This document shows positions 13,251 through 25,521 of a stretch of DNA of 64,000 bases, piece by piece (position 1 is the stretch's first letter; each line of letters begins with the position of its first letter). The position numbers and the translations under genes were made by a program. Origin of the DNA: Phoronis australis (lineage: Eukaryota > Phoronida > Phoronidae); the NCBI GenBank assembly GCA_002633005.1, contig NMRA01000186.1:622748-686747 (forward strand). Direction: 5' to 3'. The notes under the pieces were generated by a model. It was not told where the DNA came from. It did no database searches and saw nothing but the letters and a program-made list of their open reading frames with translations.

Positions 13251-13673
13251 CAGAGATTCAGTACAAATATGGTGGCATCGGGAGTAGGCTACGGGGGCGG
13301 GTGGGGGCGTTGGCAAAAGTGGTGGCGATGGTAGGGGGGTACTTTGGCGAAGTCGAAAGTGTTTGTGCCCCCATAATAATTTTTGCCTTCTTACGTTCCT
13401 GAGTTTGCCTACTAACTATATGATTTAAATTCATTACACAGTGCAGGGAAACAAGAGTCAGAGGTGATAGGTAAGACACATCTCTCAAATACTCAGTATG
13501 CAGAGCTACCTGGCTAGTGTTATATATTTACATAACCTTTGGTTTGTTTTTCTTACAATACTAACACGATCTGGACTGACCCAGGCAAATACCTCGTCAA
13601 ACCAATGACACTATTTCGAAGAAATCTATTCTTTGTTGATAACTTATAGTTTGGTAGTAGGACAAACCTAGCT

Positions 13674-14440
13674 ATGGCGTGTTTCAAGCCGAGCCTTGAA
13701 CCTGCCAGTGGGTGTCAACCGACAGTCACAGGTCGTATGTCAAAGGCTGATCTACAAAATCATCTGAAGGGATCCAAGGTACTGCATTGGGAGGACTTAT
13801 ACCGACATTTCTTTCGTAAGATTAGTGCCGACGAATTGGAATACACAATACCTACCATTTGTGATAAGCACTTAAAAGGAGGGTGCCACAAAGAAGGGAA
13901 GTGCCAGAGGCTTCACATATGTCCATATTTTGCAGTAGGTGGCGAATGTGGTCAAAATTGTTGTAAGTTTGGTCACAATTTCCTAGAACACCACAATAGC
14001 AAGTGTTTACGCATTACGGCAAGTGAAGGAATTACACATGTGCTGCAGTTTGCTTATAAAAACTGCAGGCTACAAAATACGTTGCCGAGAACGTGCAGGT
14101 ACTACAACTCCACATCAACAGGTTGCATTAAAAAGACGAGTTGTAGATTTTTACATGTGTGCGAACAGTATATAAACCAGACTTGTGAATCGGGAAATAG
14201 TTGCAACCGTTCACACAATATTTATGATGCCCAGCCAAAAACTATTTTGAAGAAATACAACGTTGACACTAATCGCTCGCCACAAGAAAATTTAGCTCAG
14301 CTTCGCCGATTTGAGATAGAAACAAAGGTTGGCACCGGGCACATTTCAAGTGCCCGTCAGAATAGTTCTGCAACAGATAAAGACGTGGAAATATGCATGT
14401 ACTTTTTAAATGGAAACTGCATCTTCGGAGACCATTGCAG
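13674..14440 (+). CDS. First coding exon: winged helix plus CCCH fingers
   Basis: The start is the first ATG of the frame, in context AGCTATGG. The open frame runs 255 codons plus two bases to a consensus donor, and cysteine/histidine spacing is regular (C-X7-9-C-X4-5-C-X3-H) in all four complete fingers. This exon alone shows no disruption. Confidence 0.88.
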
Positions 14441-17400
14441 GTAAGGAATCAGTTGCCAGGCATGGCGCCCGGCCAAATTGATGCACTCCAGTAGAGGATG
14501 AAGGGAACTTTAATTTAAGGCACGTCTTCATGATGCTACATGTATGTTTCCCTACGCAAGCAAACAGTGTTAGATTTGGGAAGGGAGGGGGAGGGGGGTG
14601 ATTGGGGAACCACTTGAATTAGAATATCAAACAAATGACAATATTACTGATTCATAATTATGTCCCCTGCTAGAATCGGCCTTGTACCATTGCCAGTCTG
14701 CGGCCGTTAATTGTCGCATAGGCGCGGCCTCTGGTTCGTAGGCTATGATCGAGTGGCCGTGTTCAAGTGTCGATCGTCGTATTTTGGAAAACTTAATCCA
14801 AAATTCAAATTTCCCACTAGAATATTTTTTCATGCCCGTCCTTGTAGTTTACCCACTTAACTCGTATCTTGACAATTAAGTTGATTTCACCCGGCCAAAA
14901 CTGCCGACCGATCGAGATACTGCACAAACCGGAGAACTCCCCCAAGGGATATTAATCCGTTATTCAACTAAAAACAAACTTCCTCATTGCGTGCAGTGGC
15001 GGGTCTAGGATACCATAAGGGGCCCAACATATTGCTTCGGGTAATTGGGCAAAGGGCGATTGTATGTGCACAGTCGCGGGCCTGAAAGTTGCGGGGCTGA
15101 GGACAAGTTTGGACTTTCTGTTCAAATAATGTATCGGTGAACTAAAAAAAGGGGCCGGGACGCGATTCCGACACCTCATCCGCTACCGGTTCTAGTTGCT
15201 AACCTCAATATTTCCTCACGAAATCGGACTACATCGACTGTTGGCTATTAGAATTCCATATATCAGACTTACATGTACCATACCTTCACAGCTTACAGGT
15301 GCGGGTCCTTAGATACTGCACGTCCCAATAAGTGCATATGCAGAGAAGTGCCATAGTTGTTTTTCAATCCCCAGCCCTGTAAACAAACTATACACACGTC
15401 ATCACTAACCCATCTTTGTCTACGAATTCGCACCTAGTAACAATTTTGTTAAGTAACCGCGGTAAAACAGTGAAGTTCCCGCAGCTGTCCAAGAGGCATA
15501 TACCGTCATCATGTGCCGACAAAGATTTTTGGGAGGTATTTTTGGTATTTTCTTCTTATAATTGCTGCCCTTAAAAAGATAAAATAACTACTTTTGTTGG
15601 AAAACTCTGCGGTTTCATTCTGTGGAAACTTGGGGACAAGCTGTCATGTTCATTGCAGCGCACAGTTCAGGTAGGATGTTACTAGAGAGATTAAATTATT
15701 TATCGTTATGACCACCCAAAACAGTTACACCTTTGGGGGAAAAGGAAAATGAACCATAGTTACCGAAAAGCAACCTCTCATTAAATTGATTGTTGAAATC
15801 CTTTTTGAAATGGAACACGATAAACCATTTTATGGTTTAATCATATTTCCCGGTTTACTGATGAAAATCAGTGCAATTTTCCTCGAATTTTGGCGTCTTT
15901 TACACAAAATTTTGGTTACGTCGTACGCTTCTTTCTATTCTTAACTGAATGCCTCATGCGTTTGCTGTGAAAGAGAAGAAAAATTAAGGATTCACCGACT
16001 TTTTGAGATATTTTAGCTCAAACGTTACACAGGAAAGCGCTCACACAACCTCCTTCTGCATTTAGTGGTTATGTTGCTATGGATACGAAGGCATTGTCTA
16101 CACTAGTGTTAGTAGCTATGCTCGTGTCCATTATGACGTATTGTAAAATTTGGCGATGCTTCAGAAACAAAAGGCGCAATGCAAAATTAATATTTCTTTT
16201 TAAATTAAGTGTTCTTTTATTTCAGAGATCGAACATAACAAATGTGTGTGAGGAGTTAGTCAATTTCGTAAAACAACGGACTTCTTTAATGCCTCGGTCA
16301 CATAAAACTTCCGAAACCAACCCAATGAGTCTACAGCAGCGACATTGTTAAACATCAGCCAACACTCGGTCGATTATCCTACATGAGAGCCGAGCGGGAG
16401 TCGGCATTAACGATCACCAAACGCCTGTTATTGATCCAATGATATACCCCGATTATGCTTGGCATAATCCAATGCGATAGAACTCAGTTGGTCCAGCATC
16501 GTCCTATATGTGACTCTAGGCATATGTTCACGAAAACAACAACGGATTTAAAACTTGACATGTTTCGGTGTCATTTATTAAACACCATCCTCAGAAGTCA
16601 TAATACAGTGGCCACCTAGCTAGGCCCAGCAACAAGTAATGAAGCACAGATACAGTCAGTTACAGGGAGTGACAATGAACTATACCAACAATGACAACCT
16701 GTGGTGTGTCAGTTGCCTATTGAGATTGGGCTTGCACCAACTGATATGTAAAGCCTCACGAATTTTAAGCTCCTTTGTTGTTACTGCCTGGTCTATTATT
16801 GCAAAGTCATTGAAAGAGCNNNNNNNNNNNNNNNNTTCACATGTAAATATTCACCTGCAGAGCTCCAATCATTGTTATCAGCAGTGCTCTTTCAATGACT
16901 TTGCAATAATAGACCAGGCAGTAACAACAAAGGAGCTTAAAATTCGTGAGGCTTTACATATCAGTTGGTGCAAGCCCAATCTCAATAGGCAACTGACACA
17001 CCACAGGTTGTCATTGTTGGTATAGTTCATTGTCACTCCCTGTAATTGACTGTATCTGTGCTTCATTACTTGTTGCTGGGCCTAGCTAGGTGGCCACTGT
17101 ATTATGACTTCTGAGGATGGTGTTTAATAAATGACACCGAAACATGTCAAGTTTTAAATCCGTTGTTGTTTTCGTGAACATATGCTGTTACTTGCTATCA
17201 TGGAGACTCTAGGCATAGAATAGAAATTAAATTGGTTTTATTTGTTCAGCAGTTTATTCGCTTTTGATTTGCCCTAATGACAGTGTTATTTTACGTTGAC
17301 GCGGTATTTCGTAGCCCCTTAGCTGAAGTAATTTGATAATCTACACAAATGCACAAAAACCACTGGACGCCTTGCACCTCTGTTTACATGTACGTGTCCT

Positions 17401-20400
17401 ATTTATTTATAGGCGTATCGCAAATGCTGCATATTGGTCAGACCATAGACATCAAATTAAATGACAAATTTGCGCGATCTTAGTGGTTTCTCTTAAAAAA
17501 CGAAAAAATAAAACGCTCGCAGTGGATTGACAGGCGTGCAGCCGCTCAGGCCACTCGAAAACCTGCCACTGGTTGCGATCTCCTAACAGTTTGGTATTTT
17601 CCCTGTCGACTGATTAATTCTTAAAAAAGCCATGTAAGTGCTGCATCATATGTTTTGTATGTTTCTTGTAGAAAAATCGCACTCTTCGGCCTATTTATTT
17701 GTTAGATATCGCGCTTTGAAAAGGACAATTTACCTCGTTCGTTTACACAGCAATTAGCCGTGTCACGTGACTAGTAGCACTCTCCAATATGGCGTCAAGT
17801 CAGCTGCAGTAGCGCGTGCGCCCGATTTATAGTATTTTAAAAGATGTCTATGGGTCAGACAATTGAAAAATATTGGCGGTTGCAAACGACCAGTTTTATC
17901 CAACCAAGTGGCCGTCAATGCATTGTCCGGCCATTCGGCTACTGTAAATTAGCTACCCTCATGTGACTTCGCTCTGTATATTTCCAAGAAATCTTCACGA
18001 TAAGACAAAGTACAGACGGCAATATAAAGAGGAAGAATGGACATCATTTACTGATGGAGATAACGACTGCCTCGAGAGTGCTTTTCGTGATCCTCAGCGT
18101 GACCATCACAGGGTGACATTGAGTACCGGGTAATTAAAGCGATTGATTTTGTGCTACTTAATTCTAGTAGCCTACAATTTGGACTTCCATTCTTGTCTTT
18201 GTAAAAAATATTAAAGTACACAGTGTATTTAAAAACACTCAGAGCGACAGATCTAGGGAAGAATTTTGACAAATATCTGGCACGTGACGTCTGGAAAAAA
18301 TATGACATCATCAAGTGCACTGAGTCTCTCAAGCCAAGACCCTCTGATACACTAGATCATTCGTGTACTCTAATAATAAGAACTTCCATATTGTGTCATC
18401 GCTGCTTCATTCACAATAATTGGCTTACAGAATTTGAATTCAATTAGTGGCATGATCGAAACATTTCGATTAGCGTATCTAAGTGAAAAACTAAATTGTG
18501 AGCTCTGAACACGCGCCTGTGTACCTGACGTGCTTGTTTGACTCTATATCCACATGCATTTCTAGAGCGACAAAATCACCTGCACATGTTGATTTTGTCT
18601 GCATGACGTTGACTACTGCACCCGTCGGCCACCGTATATGGGATTTTCTATTCTGATTCGAGAAAGGCACAAAAACACAACTAATTTTTCGTAAGATTGT
18701 TGATCACATAACTATTCTCCACGCGTCCCACATGATTTTCCTTTCAATTCCATGTCTGAATGCGATGTCAAAGAAAGGACGCTAAATATCACAGAAATAT
18801 TTGTTGCCTCTGTAGGCAAACAGGAGTGTTCCCTATACTTGTTTAGTATTGCAAAAATACTCTAGGTCAGTAGCTCTTTCATACTCGAGAACGTGTTCGG
18901 CACATGACGTGGCATGGCACGCTGACTTCTAGAGCATGCTGACAGTCTCCGGCAATACCGCACTGTTAATACTGTCAAAACTAAAAAACCAATAGCAATT
19001 TCCCAACGGAACGTTGTAGAAATCAAAAATTGATTCCTGTGATGAAAAACGGGTTTATAGTCGCTTGAAAATAGAAGAATTGTTCATGTAGAAAACGACG
19101 TCTTATGTTTTTGGAGCTCAGATCTCATTTGGGATATCATTTCTGCTGTCCATGAAGTTTTCATGACGTTTCACATTCTCATGCTTCCCTCTTTAGTACA
19201 TGTAAGTTCATATAATTACTGACCTGTGTGTTAAAACACGCTATGGCTACACAAATACGACAGTCAGGCGGGACACAGAGTTTCTGCAACACTGGCGGTG
19301 AGTCAGGAGGAAGTCTCTCACTTAACTTGGAGTGAGCTCTGAATTAATGGCAGAGTTTGAAAAATACGTCAGACGCATTTGGTAGATGTCATGATCGGGC
19401 TCAAGCACTATCCACAATAAGTCTACATTTTCTCGGAAAGCATCCCGAAGAAAACAGAATTGATCACTGACTAATACTAATTAAACGATCTTGTTTCCCG
19501 TATGTGTAAGATAATCTCAGAGCAAGTATTGAATGTCGCAAGTAGACGCTCACCAATATTCTCACCTTCCTTGACTTTATCTCAACTTTTCTCATACTCA
19601 TTTTACGAAAGCCAAGATGGGTATGGCAGACTGTGATTTATGTTGAATTTCGTCTGGCGATTTTATCAGAACATTTTACTAGAAACGTTATATACAATAC
19701 TTACTTCCTAAGCTCTCAATAGATCTTTATGGGGAATAATATTTTGAGAAACATTTGGTGTCACGAGACAAAAATGTGGGACGGAAGCCTATCTCAACTC
19801 CCGTGCTAGCTCAATGGTTGACTGGACTGCCGCACTTATCCCGGTCAGTCCTTCATCACCTACGGAAATAGAGCTACGTTTTATCAGCAACTCCTTCAGC
19901 TGGCTTAAGATGCAATTTGTGCCTCTCTGTTGAAATTTGCATCCCTTCTAAGACTTACCTTTGATCCTCTTGTCATTGTAGCTTCTGTTATCATGCTTCA
20001 AGTCATCATATCTCAGAAATACACTCTTCCGAGCACAGGAATCAAAACCATCCTTTTCACATTTAGGCACGTGTTTCCCGTATTTTCAAAGTTGCTACAA
20101 CAAGTTCCTTCTGTCAAAAGGAGTAACATTCAGTACAGCTGCTGACGTTCATGTGCTCTGTTTTCGTAAAGATGCGGCAATAAAGAAACATCGTTCTAAG
20201 TCATTTTTCTGGTGAGATTGTGTGACTAACGGGCCGGTCAGCATGTCAAGCTGCAGCCTCAGCTCGGGTAAATCAACCTAATTAGAGTCTTTAAGGTTAT
20301 GTAGGACCCTAAAACAATATCCGAATTTAGAATATCATCTCTATTTTAGGAATGAAACTTTCAGATAACTATTCTTTATGCAAGTATCTCCAAAAAATAA

Positions 20401-22237
20401 AGGAATAACTTTCAAAATGATCCACTTTTGCAAAAGGAATTATCGCGAAAAATAGAATTCTACAATGTTTATGAATAAACTCAAGAGTTGCATAAAATTG
20501 AAATCGAAATGATAATTACTTTGCGAGTGCAAGCGCATAGTACTGTTGTTGGAAAGCTATAATGGTGTTTTTGAGATTTCATCTTGAACAGTGATATTAA
20601 AGGGCATGTTGTTATGTTATTCCTGTCGTTTGCTGTGGATATACCCTTTTTGCTTGATTTTGCTAAAAGGACATCATCAAGTGACCATGTCCTTTTAGCA
20701 AAATTAAGCAAAATCAATGGATGATTGGTGTAAATACACAAATCAAGCTCTACAGGCTTTCATCGCGTGCTTATCAGGTAGCCCTGAAATGTTACCTTCA
20801 GCGATTTGTGAATAGAAACTTCAAGAGCATTTAAATGACAGAACTATTTAGTAACTTCACATTTTTCACAGATCCAAGACAGAGAGAGAAGTTCGTCGAC
20901 GTCCAATAGATGTCCAAAGCAGTGATGCTGACAATCTCCGGTAAGTAAATAAGTAAATATACTTGTTTTTTAACTGTTGGCTAGTCATGTCTTTTAAGAA
21001 GTAGCGTTGGTGGAAACCCAGAAATAATAAACTTGACCTTGCGTCGCTTTGTCCAAATGCAAGCCTGGTTGTTGGTTTCTCTGAGTGGTTAGCTGTCATT
21101 TCATCCAAGGGACTACCCATGTGTTTGCCTGTGTATCAATCTGCCTTTCACCTCTTATCAGTTGCCTTGCCCGTTTCCCTTTCTTGGTCGTTGCACGTAT
21201 TAAGTGGTTGGCCTACCTATCGCTGCTGCACCTTACTCTTTAAATGGTGTACCCGAGGAAGGACATTTGGGTATGCCTTTTTACCAGGTTCGACAAGGAG
21301 TTCTTTTCACCAATTGGCCTGTTGTGTTGACAGGTGTGTGAGGTACGGGTGGACCTTTTTATCGACACGTTTGTGATGGGAACGGGGTGACTTTGTGGTT
21401 GTTCTTTTTAGAATAAGAGTGAATACACAACGAGAACAAGTGGAAGTCGAGGATTTTTTCAAGCGTTTACTTTTTTCAGATTCCAAGAATTGTTTATCAA
21501 ATCATTACTCCCTGAGCACTGGGAAGACATCAAGTGCGATGATGACTTTAAACTTGTTCTTAGATATATTAGCACATCGATTGAAACCCTTTGTCACAAC
21601 AATCTTTTCATATGGCCCCATGGAATTCAATTAGTATTAAAACAATGGAAACCTTAATTTTTGCTCCGCAAACGAATGCGCATTCTATCTGCCTTCATGT
21701 CCTTTGCCTTTAAAAGTGACTTCTCTCTATCTCAGTCTATGTTCACTGCCAAGAACCATAAATCTGGCTTGCTTTTCTGCCAGAAACGCATTTCGGGATT
21801 AGTGGTGGATAAAATACTAACATTATTTTTTGAAGTAATAAACTGTGACCAGAGTTATACAACAACAAAATCAGTTGTACCTTTGTGATTTTATTGTATG
21901 TCCTCAATGCTCGCCATTGTCTGTCAAATACTATCAGACACCAAGGCCGGCGATTGTGTACCAGCAGTGGGTTTGACTACGACCCCGAAAAACGGTTCTA
22001 AGGTCGAAGCCGCCCTATGCTCTCAGATGACTTTTCTGGTCGATATTGTCATTTTAATGCCGTTATTAAAATAGAAATGTCTCAATATGTTATGTTATTT
22101 TTATAGATAGAACCCTCTGGGAAAACGGGGCAAGAGTATAAAGAAGTTGAAAAAATCTTCCTGTAGACATTGCCTTACCGCAAGGTCACTAAGATCGAAC
22201 GAATACAGAATCAGGTTCTGTGGGAGAAATATTCACT
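13674..22237 (+). CDS. PARP12/ZAP-like CCCH zinc-finger locus, possibly decaying
   Basis: PARP12 and ZAP (ZC3HAV1) bind RNA or viral transcripts with CCCH fingers and carry a C-terminal ADP-ribosyltransferase domain. Exon 13674-14440 encodes a winged-helix-like start (HWEDLYRHFFRKIS, residues 38-51) and four complete CCCH fingers: C63-H81, C83-H101, C141-H161 and C163-H181. A fifth begins at C241 and is cut by the splice donor TGCAG|GTAAGG, matching the five fingers of PARP12. Exon 20872-20940 is phase-compatible with that donor and splices to 21480-21657, which ends in TAA. Exon 22107-22237 resembles the first part of a PARP catalytic domain (GQEYKEVEKIF, then KVTKIERIQNQVLWEKY) but holds a TAG at 22164. 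I find no WWE domain and no remaining catalytic exons. The exon joins beyond 14440 are inference. Confidence 0.65.
14441..16511. other. Intron of the PARP-like locus, first part
   Basis: No WWE or finger-completing exon is visible on the plus strand. A worn transposon copy with AGTGGCGGGTCTAGGA at 14996 and CATCCGCTACCGG near 15190 is present. A good 3' splice signal (TTCTTTTATTTCAG) precedes 16226 but no phase-compatible coding follows it. Confidence 0.4.
16553..16598 (-). ncRNA. Second hammerhead ribozyme motif, inverted copy
   Basis: The same 46 bases occur on the minus strand of the left arm, with CUGAGGA, stem II, GAAA and the GUC cleavage triplet all intact. Predicted cleavage is after the C complementary to position 16557. 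Confidence 0.8.
17107..17152 (+). ncRNA. Type I hammerhead ribozyme motif
   Basis: All conserved parts are present in order: stem I ACTT, the core CTGAGGA (CUGANGA), stem II GGTGT closing with ACACC, the core GAAA, a minimal self-complementary stem III CATG, the cleavage triplet ending GTC at 17148, and AAGT pairing back to ACTT. The very short palindromic stem III is the form found in Penelope-like elements, where two copies may act as a dimer. Confidence 0.82.
17217..20871. other. Intron of the PARP-like locus, second part
   Basis: Mostly unique AT-rich sequence with a hairpin near 20649-20712. The open frames seen here lack splice signals, codon pattern or family motifs. I see no supported exon. 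Confidence 0.4.
20649..20712. repeat. Hairpin-forming inverted repeat
   Basis: TTGCTTGATTTTGCTAAAAG is followed 16 bases after the arm end by its reverse complement CTTTTAGCAAAATTAAGCAA, with one mismatch. This may be a very small foldback element. Confidence 0.7.
20872..20940 (+). CDS. Small internal exon of the PARP-like locus
   Basis: A pyrimidine-rich acceptor (ATTTTTCACAG) and a perfect donor (CCG|GTAAGTAA) bound 69 bases with only one open frame, encoding a basic segment (SKTEREVRRRPIDVQ). It enters in phase 2, the phase left by the CCCH exon, and leaves in phase 2. Confidence 0.6.
21480..21657 (+). CDS. Terminal exon ending in TAA
   Basis: The acceptor is TTACTTTTTTCAG. The frame that continues the 69-base exon encodes about 60 residues (including LLPEHWEDIKCDDDFKLVLR) and stops at 21655-21657. 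I do not recognise the domain. An AATAAA follows within 200 bases, which supports this as a last exon. Confidence 0.6.
21837..21842 (+). terminator. Candidate polyadenylation signal AATAAA
   Basis: A canonical hexamer sits 180 bases after the stop codon of the preceding exon, a normal place for the end of a short 3' UTR. Confidence 0.45.
22107..22237 (+). pseudogene. PARP catalytic-domain exon with an in-frame stop
   Basis: The acceptor is TATTTTTATAG and the donor ACT|GTAAGC. One frame encodes GQEYKEVEKIFL, a TAG at 22164-22166, then TLPYRKVTKIERIQNQVLWE. The EY..V...F..T....V..I.RIQN..LWE pattern is the hallmark start of PARP7/12/13-type catalytic domains. A single nonsense codon interrupts it, so this is either a decayed exon or a polymorphic or erroneous base. 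The exons that should carry the NAD-binding H-Y motifs are not found downstream. Confidence 0.7.
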
Positions 22238-22331
22238 GTAAGCAAATTATATTTATGATCGACATATGTCCTGAACGATATATAATAGTTCGTGCGCCAA
22301 AAAGCTCGTTACCATTACACTGACACATGGG

Positions 22332-22495
22332 CAGTCACGGGCGGATCCAGGATTTTAAGTTAGGGGGGACCATTTCAGATTATTAGCCAGGATTTTGCCC
22401 GTCAGGCAGGCGCACCCATATCTGACAGATGTAAACTGGGAGAATTTTAGGGGGGGGAGAGCATGGCCCCCCCTGCCCCCCTGAATCCGCCAATG
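22332..22495. mobile_element. Short non-autonomous element, third copy
   Basis: It runs from CGGGCGGATCCAGGATTTTA to CCTGAATCCGCCAATG, with the same interior (AGAATTTTAGGGGGGG, GCATGGCCCCCC) as the 12.7 kb copy, in the same orientation. Confidence 0.65.
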
Positions 22496-23014
22496 AATGT
22501 GGGCTATAAAAGATGAGAGATAATGCTCGTGTGTGAAGGAGACCCATCTTGCTGAAACCGTAATTGTTTCCAGGATAAAGTCGCCTACAATCCGGGGAAG
22601 ATTTTCATCCAATATCTGCATATCGCGTTGACTTTTAACTTTGGCTCTATCAGTGTCAATAAAATGAATAATTTTTTTCGTTCCAGGGGAAACCATTACT
22701 TTTTTGGAAAATCTGGAAATTTCATGAGAGAGTCAAAAAGGGTGAATTTCTCGTTTTTGTTTCCCATCAACACGATCGTTTTGGCGAAAGTTTTTTTTCA
22801 TTAACGAAAATATTTCTTTTCACATCAGCGGCGGAATAGCGCCTTCGAAATTTTCTTTCCCTTCTAACATTTTTATCTCTCTATGAAACCCACATTCTTT
22901 TGAAGGGTTTTAACTCCATTCTTTGAAAGAAGGCTTGCTCACTTGTAAATCCCTTGCGACTTCTCTCAGAGATTTGTCATTCCCCGGGTGGTCCTCCTGG
23001 GATTGAATCAGTCC

Positions 23015-24738
23015 CCCAAAATAAATATGGCCACTTGATGACACAAAAACGTACAATCCAACCGAAAATGGGAAAATGTCATAGCTTCTTTAATAGAAAA
23101 CTATTCACCAAATTTCATAGAAATCTGTCACGGAACTTCAGTGAAACAAAGGAAAACAGAATAAAATGAAAACTGCCGCTAGGGGACACAGTCTTCATTG
23201 GATCCGCCTGAAAGTCGTTATTGTTTGTTGTTAGCTTCATATAGATGCACTTACTAAATTTAATAAAGACCCAGCAGTGGGTTTAAGAGATACAGCTATG
23301 TGCGCAAAACAAAACAAAACTACCATTGGAGGCGCCACAGTAGTCAAAGTCGTCATCGTCAACCATCCTCTTCACACAGAGAACATAAACGCCAATTTTC
23401 AAAAACATCCTTAGAATAATTTGGTTAATAGATAGGTGGACGCCAAAAAAACAGACTCGAAAACAGCAAAAATGGCCACTAGATGGCGCAAAATACCTCC
23501 ATTCTATACAAAAACTGGAGGATAGCCTCATCTCATCAACAGGTGCCTGTATTCAAAATTTTATGATAATCCGTTGAGGACCCTTAAAGATAGAGACGTT
23601 AACGTAAAATCTAAAATTGCCACCAGGGGGCACACCAGTAGTCAGATCTGTCGGAAAGTCGTCGTTGTTCTTCGTCAAAATCATATAAATACACTTATTA
23701 AATTTAGTAAAAATCCTGAAAACGGCTTAAGAGATACAGCCATGGGCGCAAAAAAACGAAACTGCCACTAGGAGGCTCCGCAGTAGCTGAAGTCATCGGA
23801 AAATCATCTTCAGCCGTCCATTTTATAGTAAAAACATACATACTAATTTTCACAATTATCCTGAAAGCAATTCGGTCGATAGAGGGGTGGATGCCAAAAA
23901 CCAGACTCGAAAACAATAAAAAACGCCACGAATCCATCTGAAAACGGAAAGATAGCGTCACCACCCTGAGAAGCCTGCACGTCAAATTTTTTGAAAACAC
24001 GTTGAGGACCTTTGACGATACAGAGGTTAACGTAAGAAAAATAAAATTGCCACCAGGGGGCACACAAGTTATCAAATCGGTCTGAAAGTCGTCTCTTGCC
24101 AACATCATATAAATGCACTTACTCAGTAAATTTAGCAAATATCCTGCAGACGGTCGGAGATACAGCCATAGGCGCAAAAAACTAAACTGCCACTAGGGTG
24201 CTCCACAGTTGTCGAAATCGTCGGAAAATCATCGCCAGCCGTCCTCTTCATAGTAAGAACATACATGCCAATATTTCTACAACCATCCTGTGAGCGGTTT
24301 GGTTGATAGAGTGGTGGACGACTCGAAAACAGTAAAAATGGCCACTAGGTAGCGCAAACTACGTCGAATCCATGCGGTAACGAGCAATGAGCTATATACA
24401 TAGTTATATTTATCTCATTGGTAACGAGAGGATGTCGTCGTTTCACTAATAGATGCCTTTATACCAAATTTCATGAAAATACCTTTAGGACAATTGAAGA
24501 TACAGAGGTAAACGTAACAAATAAAATTGCCACTAGGGGGCACACTGGTAGTCGGATCCGTCCGAATGTTCGCTCATACCGTCACGTCTATGAAAGAAAC
24601 ATATGTGTAAAATTTCATGAGTAACGTCCATCGGTTTTGGAGATAGAGCAGCGGACGCCGGACGGACGTCGCCCGTACGGACGGACGAACGCAGACGACG
24701 GCATAATGCGTCCAAAAATAAATATGTGGGCGCATGAA
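23015..24738. repeat. Composite interspersed repeat block (second copy)
   Basis: The same box-and-linker units as at 1-4146 recur here. Perfect CTCF-like cores occur at 23620-23633, 24050-24063 and 24530-24543. The block ends in a GACGGACG-rich tail followed by ATATGTGGGCGCATGAAAA at about 24722-24738. The left end lacks the usual AATGCGCCCACGAATGCA terminus, so this copy is truncated. Confidence 0.85.
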
Positions 24739-25521
24739 AACAGTAGACTTGAGACCCAGGAAGGCAATTTTTTTGGCTGACAGATGCCAGTACAGCGTGA
24801 ACACAATGAAAGCCACAGTGATATTGCATTTTTCACCCCGCTGTTTTGAATTTCACATTAGTTCTACAATTTTTTATATTTCTCTGAAGTACTTTGTATA
24901 CTTGTTGAAGAAACCCTGAAGATATATTGGGAAATTTTTAACATATTCGGTTGGTCATTTGCTGAGAAATTACTTGTCAAAAATCACTTATTGGGACACA
25001 TGGTGTTGTGATAAAACATAGAAAGTAACAATAAATATTCAGTGCCTCCGAAATCTCCTACCGAGTTCCTATCAACACCACTATAGGTGCCCTCGGCACT
25101 GATAGAGAATTGATAAAATTTGGTGGTAGTGCGGAAAGTAATCTACATCTCTTCTGGGCAGTCAAAACTGCCTATCAATGTTGATGCAAAATTTTTGCAG
25201 AAAATCACACTTCGCCGTAGCCAGTCAGTCAGCTGTATGAATATTAATTTCAAAACATGTGTTTATTTACAGTTTTGCATCAAGGCTAACTGCCATAAAG
25301 ATTAGTTTACATTGTCTATGTTTTTAACTTAACAGGTATCGCTCGTCCGATCATATACGCATAACACACTTTACGAACCGTCCAGTTCATATTGCAAACA
25401 TCACTTTCCTTTTACGATAATCAGCTTAACCAACTTTGAACATTTCCAAACGCAAATCCAGCCAACAATGAAATAAACTAGTTGTTAGATGCAACTGCGT
25501 GTTCTGTCTACATCTCTTTTA
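24739..25521. other. 3' flank of the 401-residue gene
   Basis: AT-rich sequence with no supported gene. TTTATT at 25262-25267, which reads AATAAA on the minus strand, is a candidate polyadenylation signal about 250 bases past the stop of the minus-strand gene. Confidence 0.4.

Larger units (their letters stand above)
16512..17216. mobile_element. Penelope-like element remnant in foldback form, with target-site duplication
   Basis: Two arms of about 300 bases (16521-16819 and 16888-17184) are almost exact reverse complements around a 16-base gap of N. The 13-base sequence GACTCTAGGCATA occurs at 16512 and again at 17204, as expected for a target-site duplication. The right arm encodes the tail of a retroelement protein (ELKIREALHISWCKPNLNRQ, stop at about 17025), resembling the C-terminus of Penelope-like reverse transcriptase/endonuclease. 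A hammerhead ribozyme motif follows in each arm. Inverted partial copies with hammerheads are typical of Penelope-like elements. The insertion lies in an intron of the PARP-like locus. Confidence 0.75.

Noticed and set aside
16639-17025. A 128-codon plus-strand frame across the small gap
   Set aside because: Its first half is the inverted arm of the Penelope-like element read antisense; only the last 45 or so residues are real retroelement coding.
22502-22696. Minus-strand frame containing ILDENLPRIVGDFILETITV
   Set aside because: It reads into the neighbouring transposon copy and has no splice signals or known domain.
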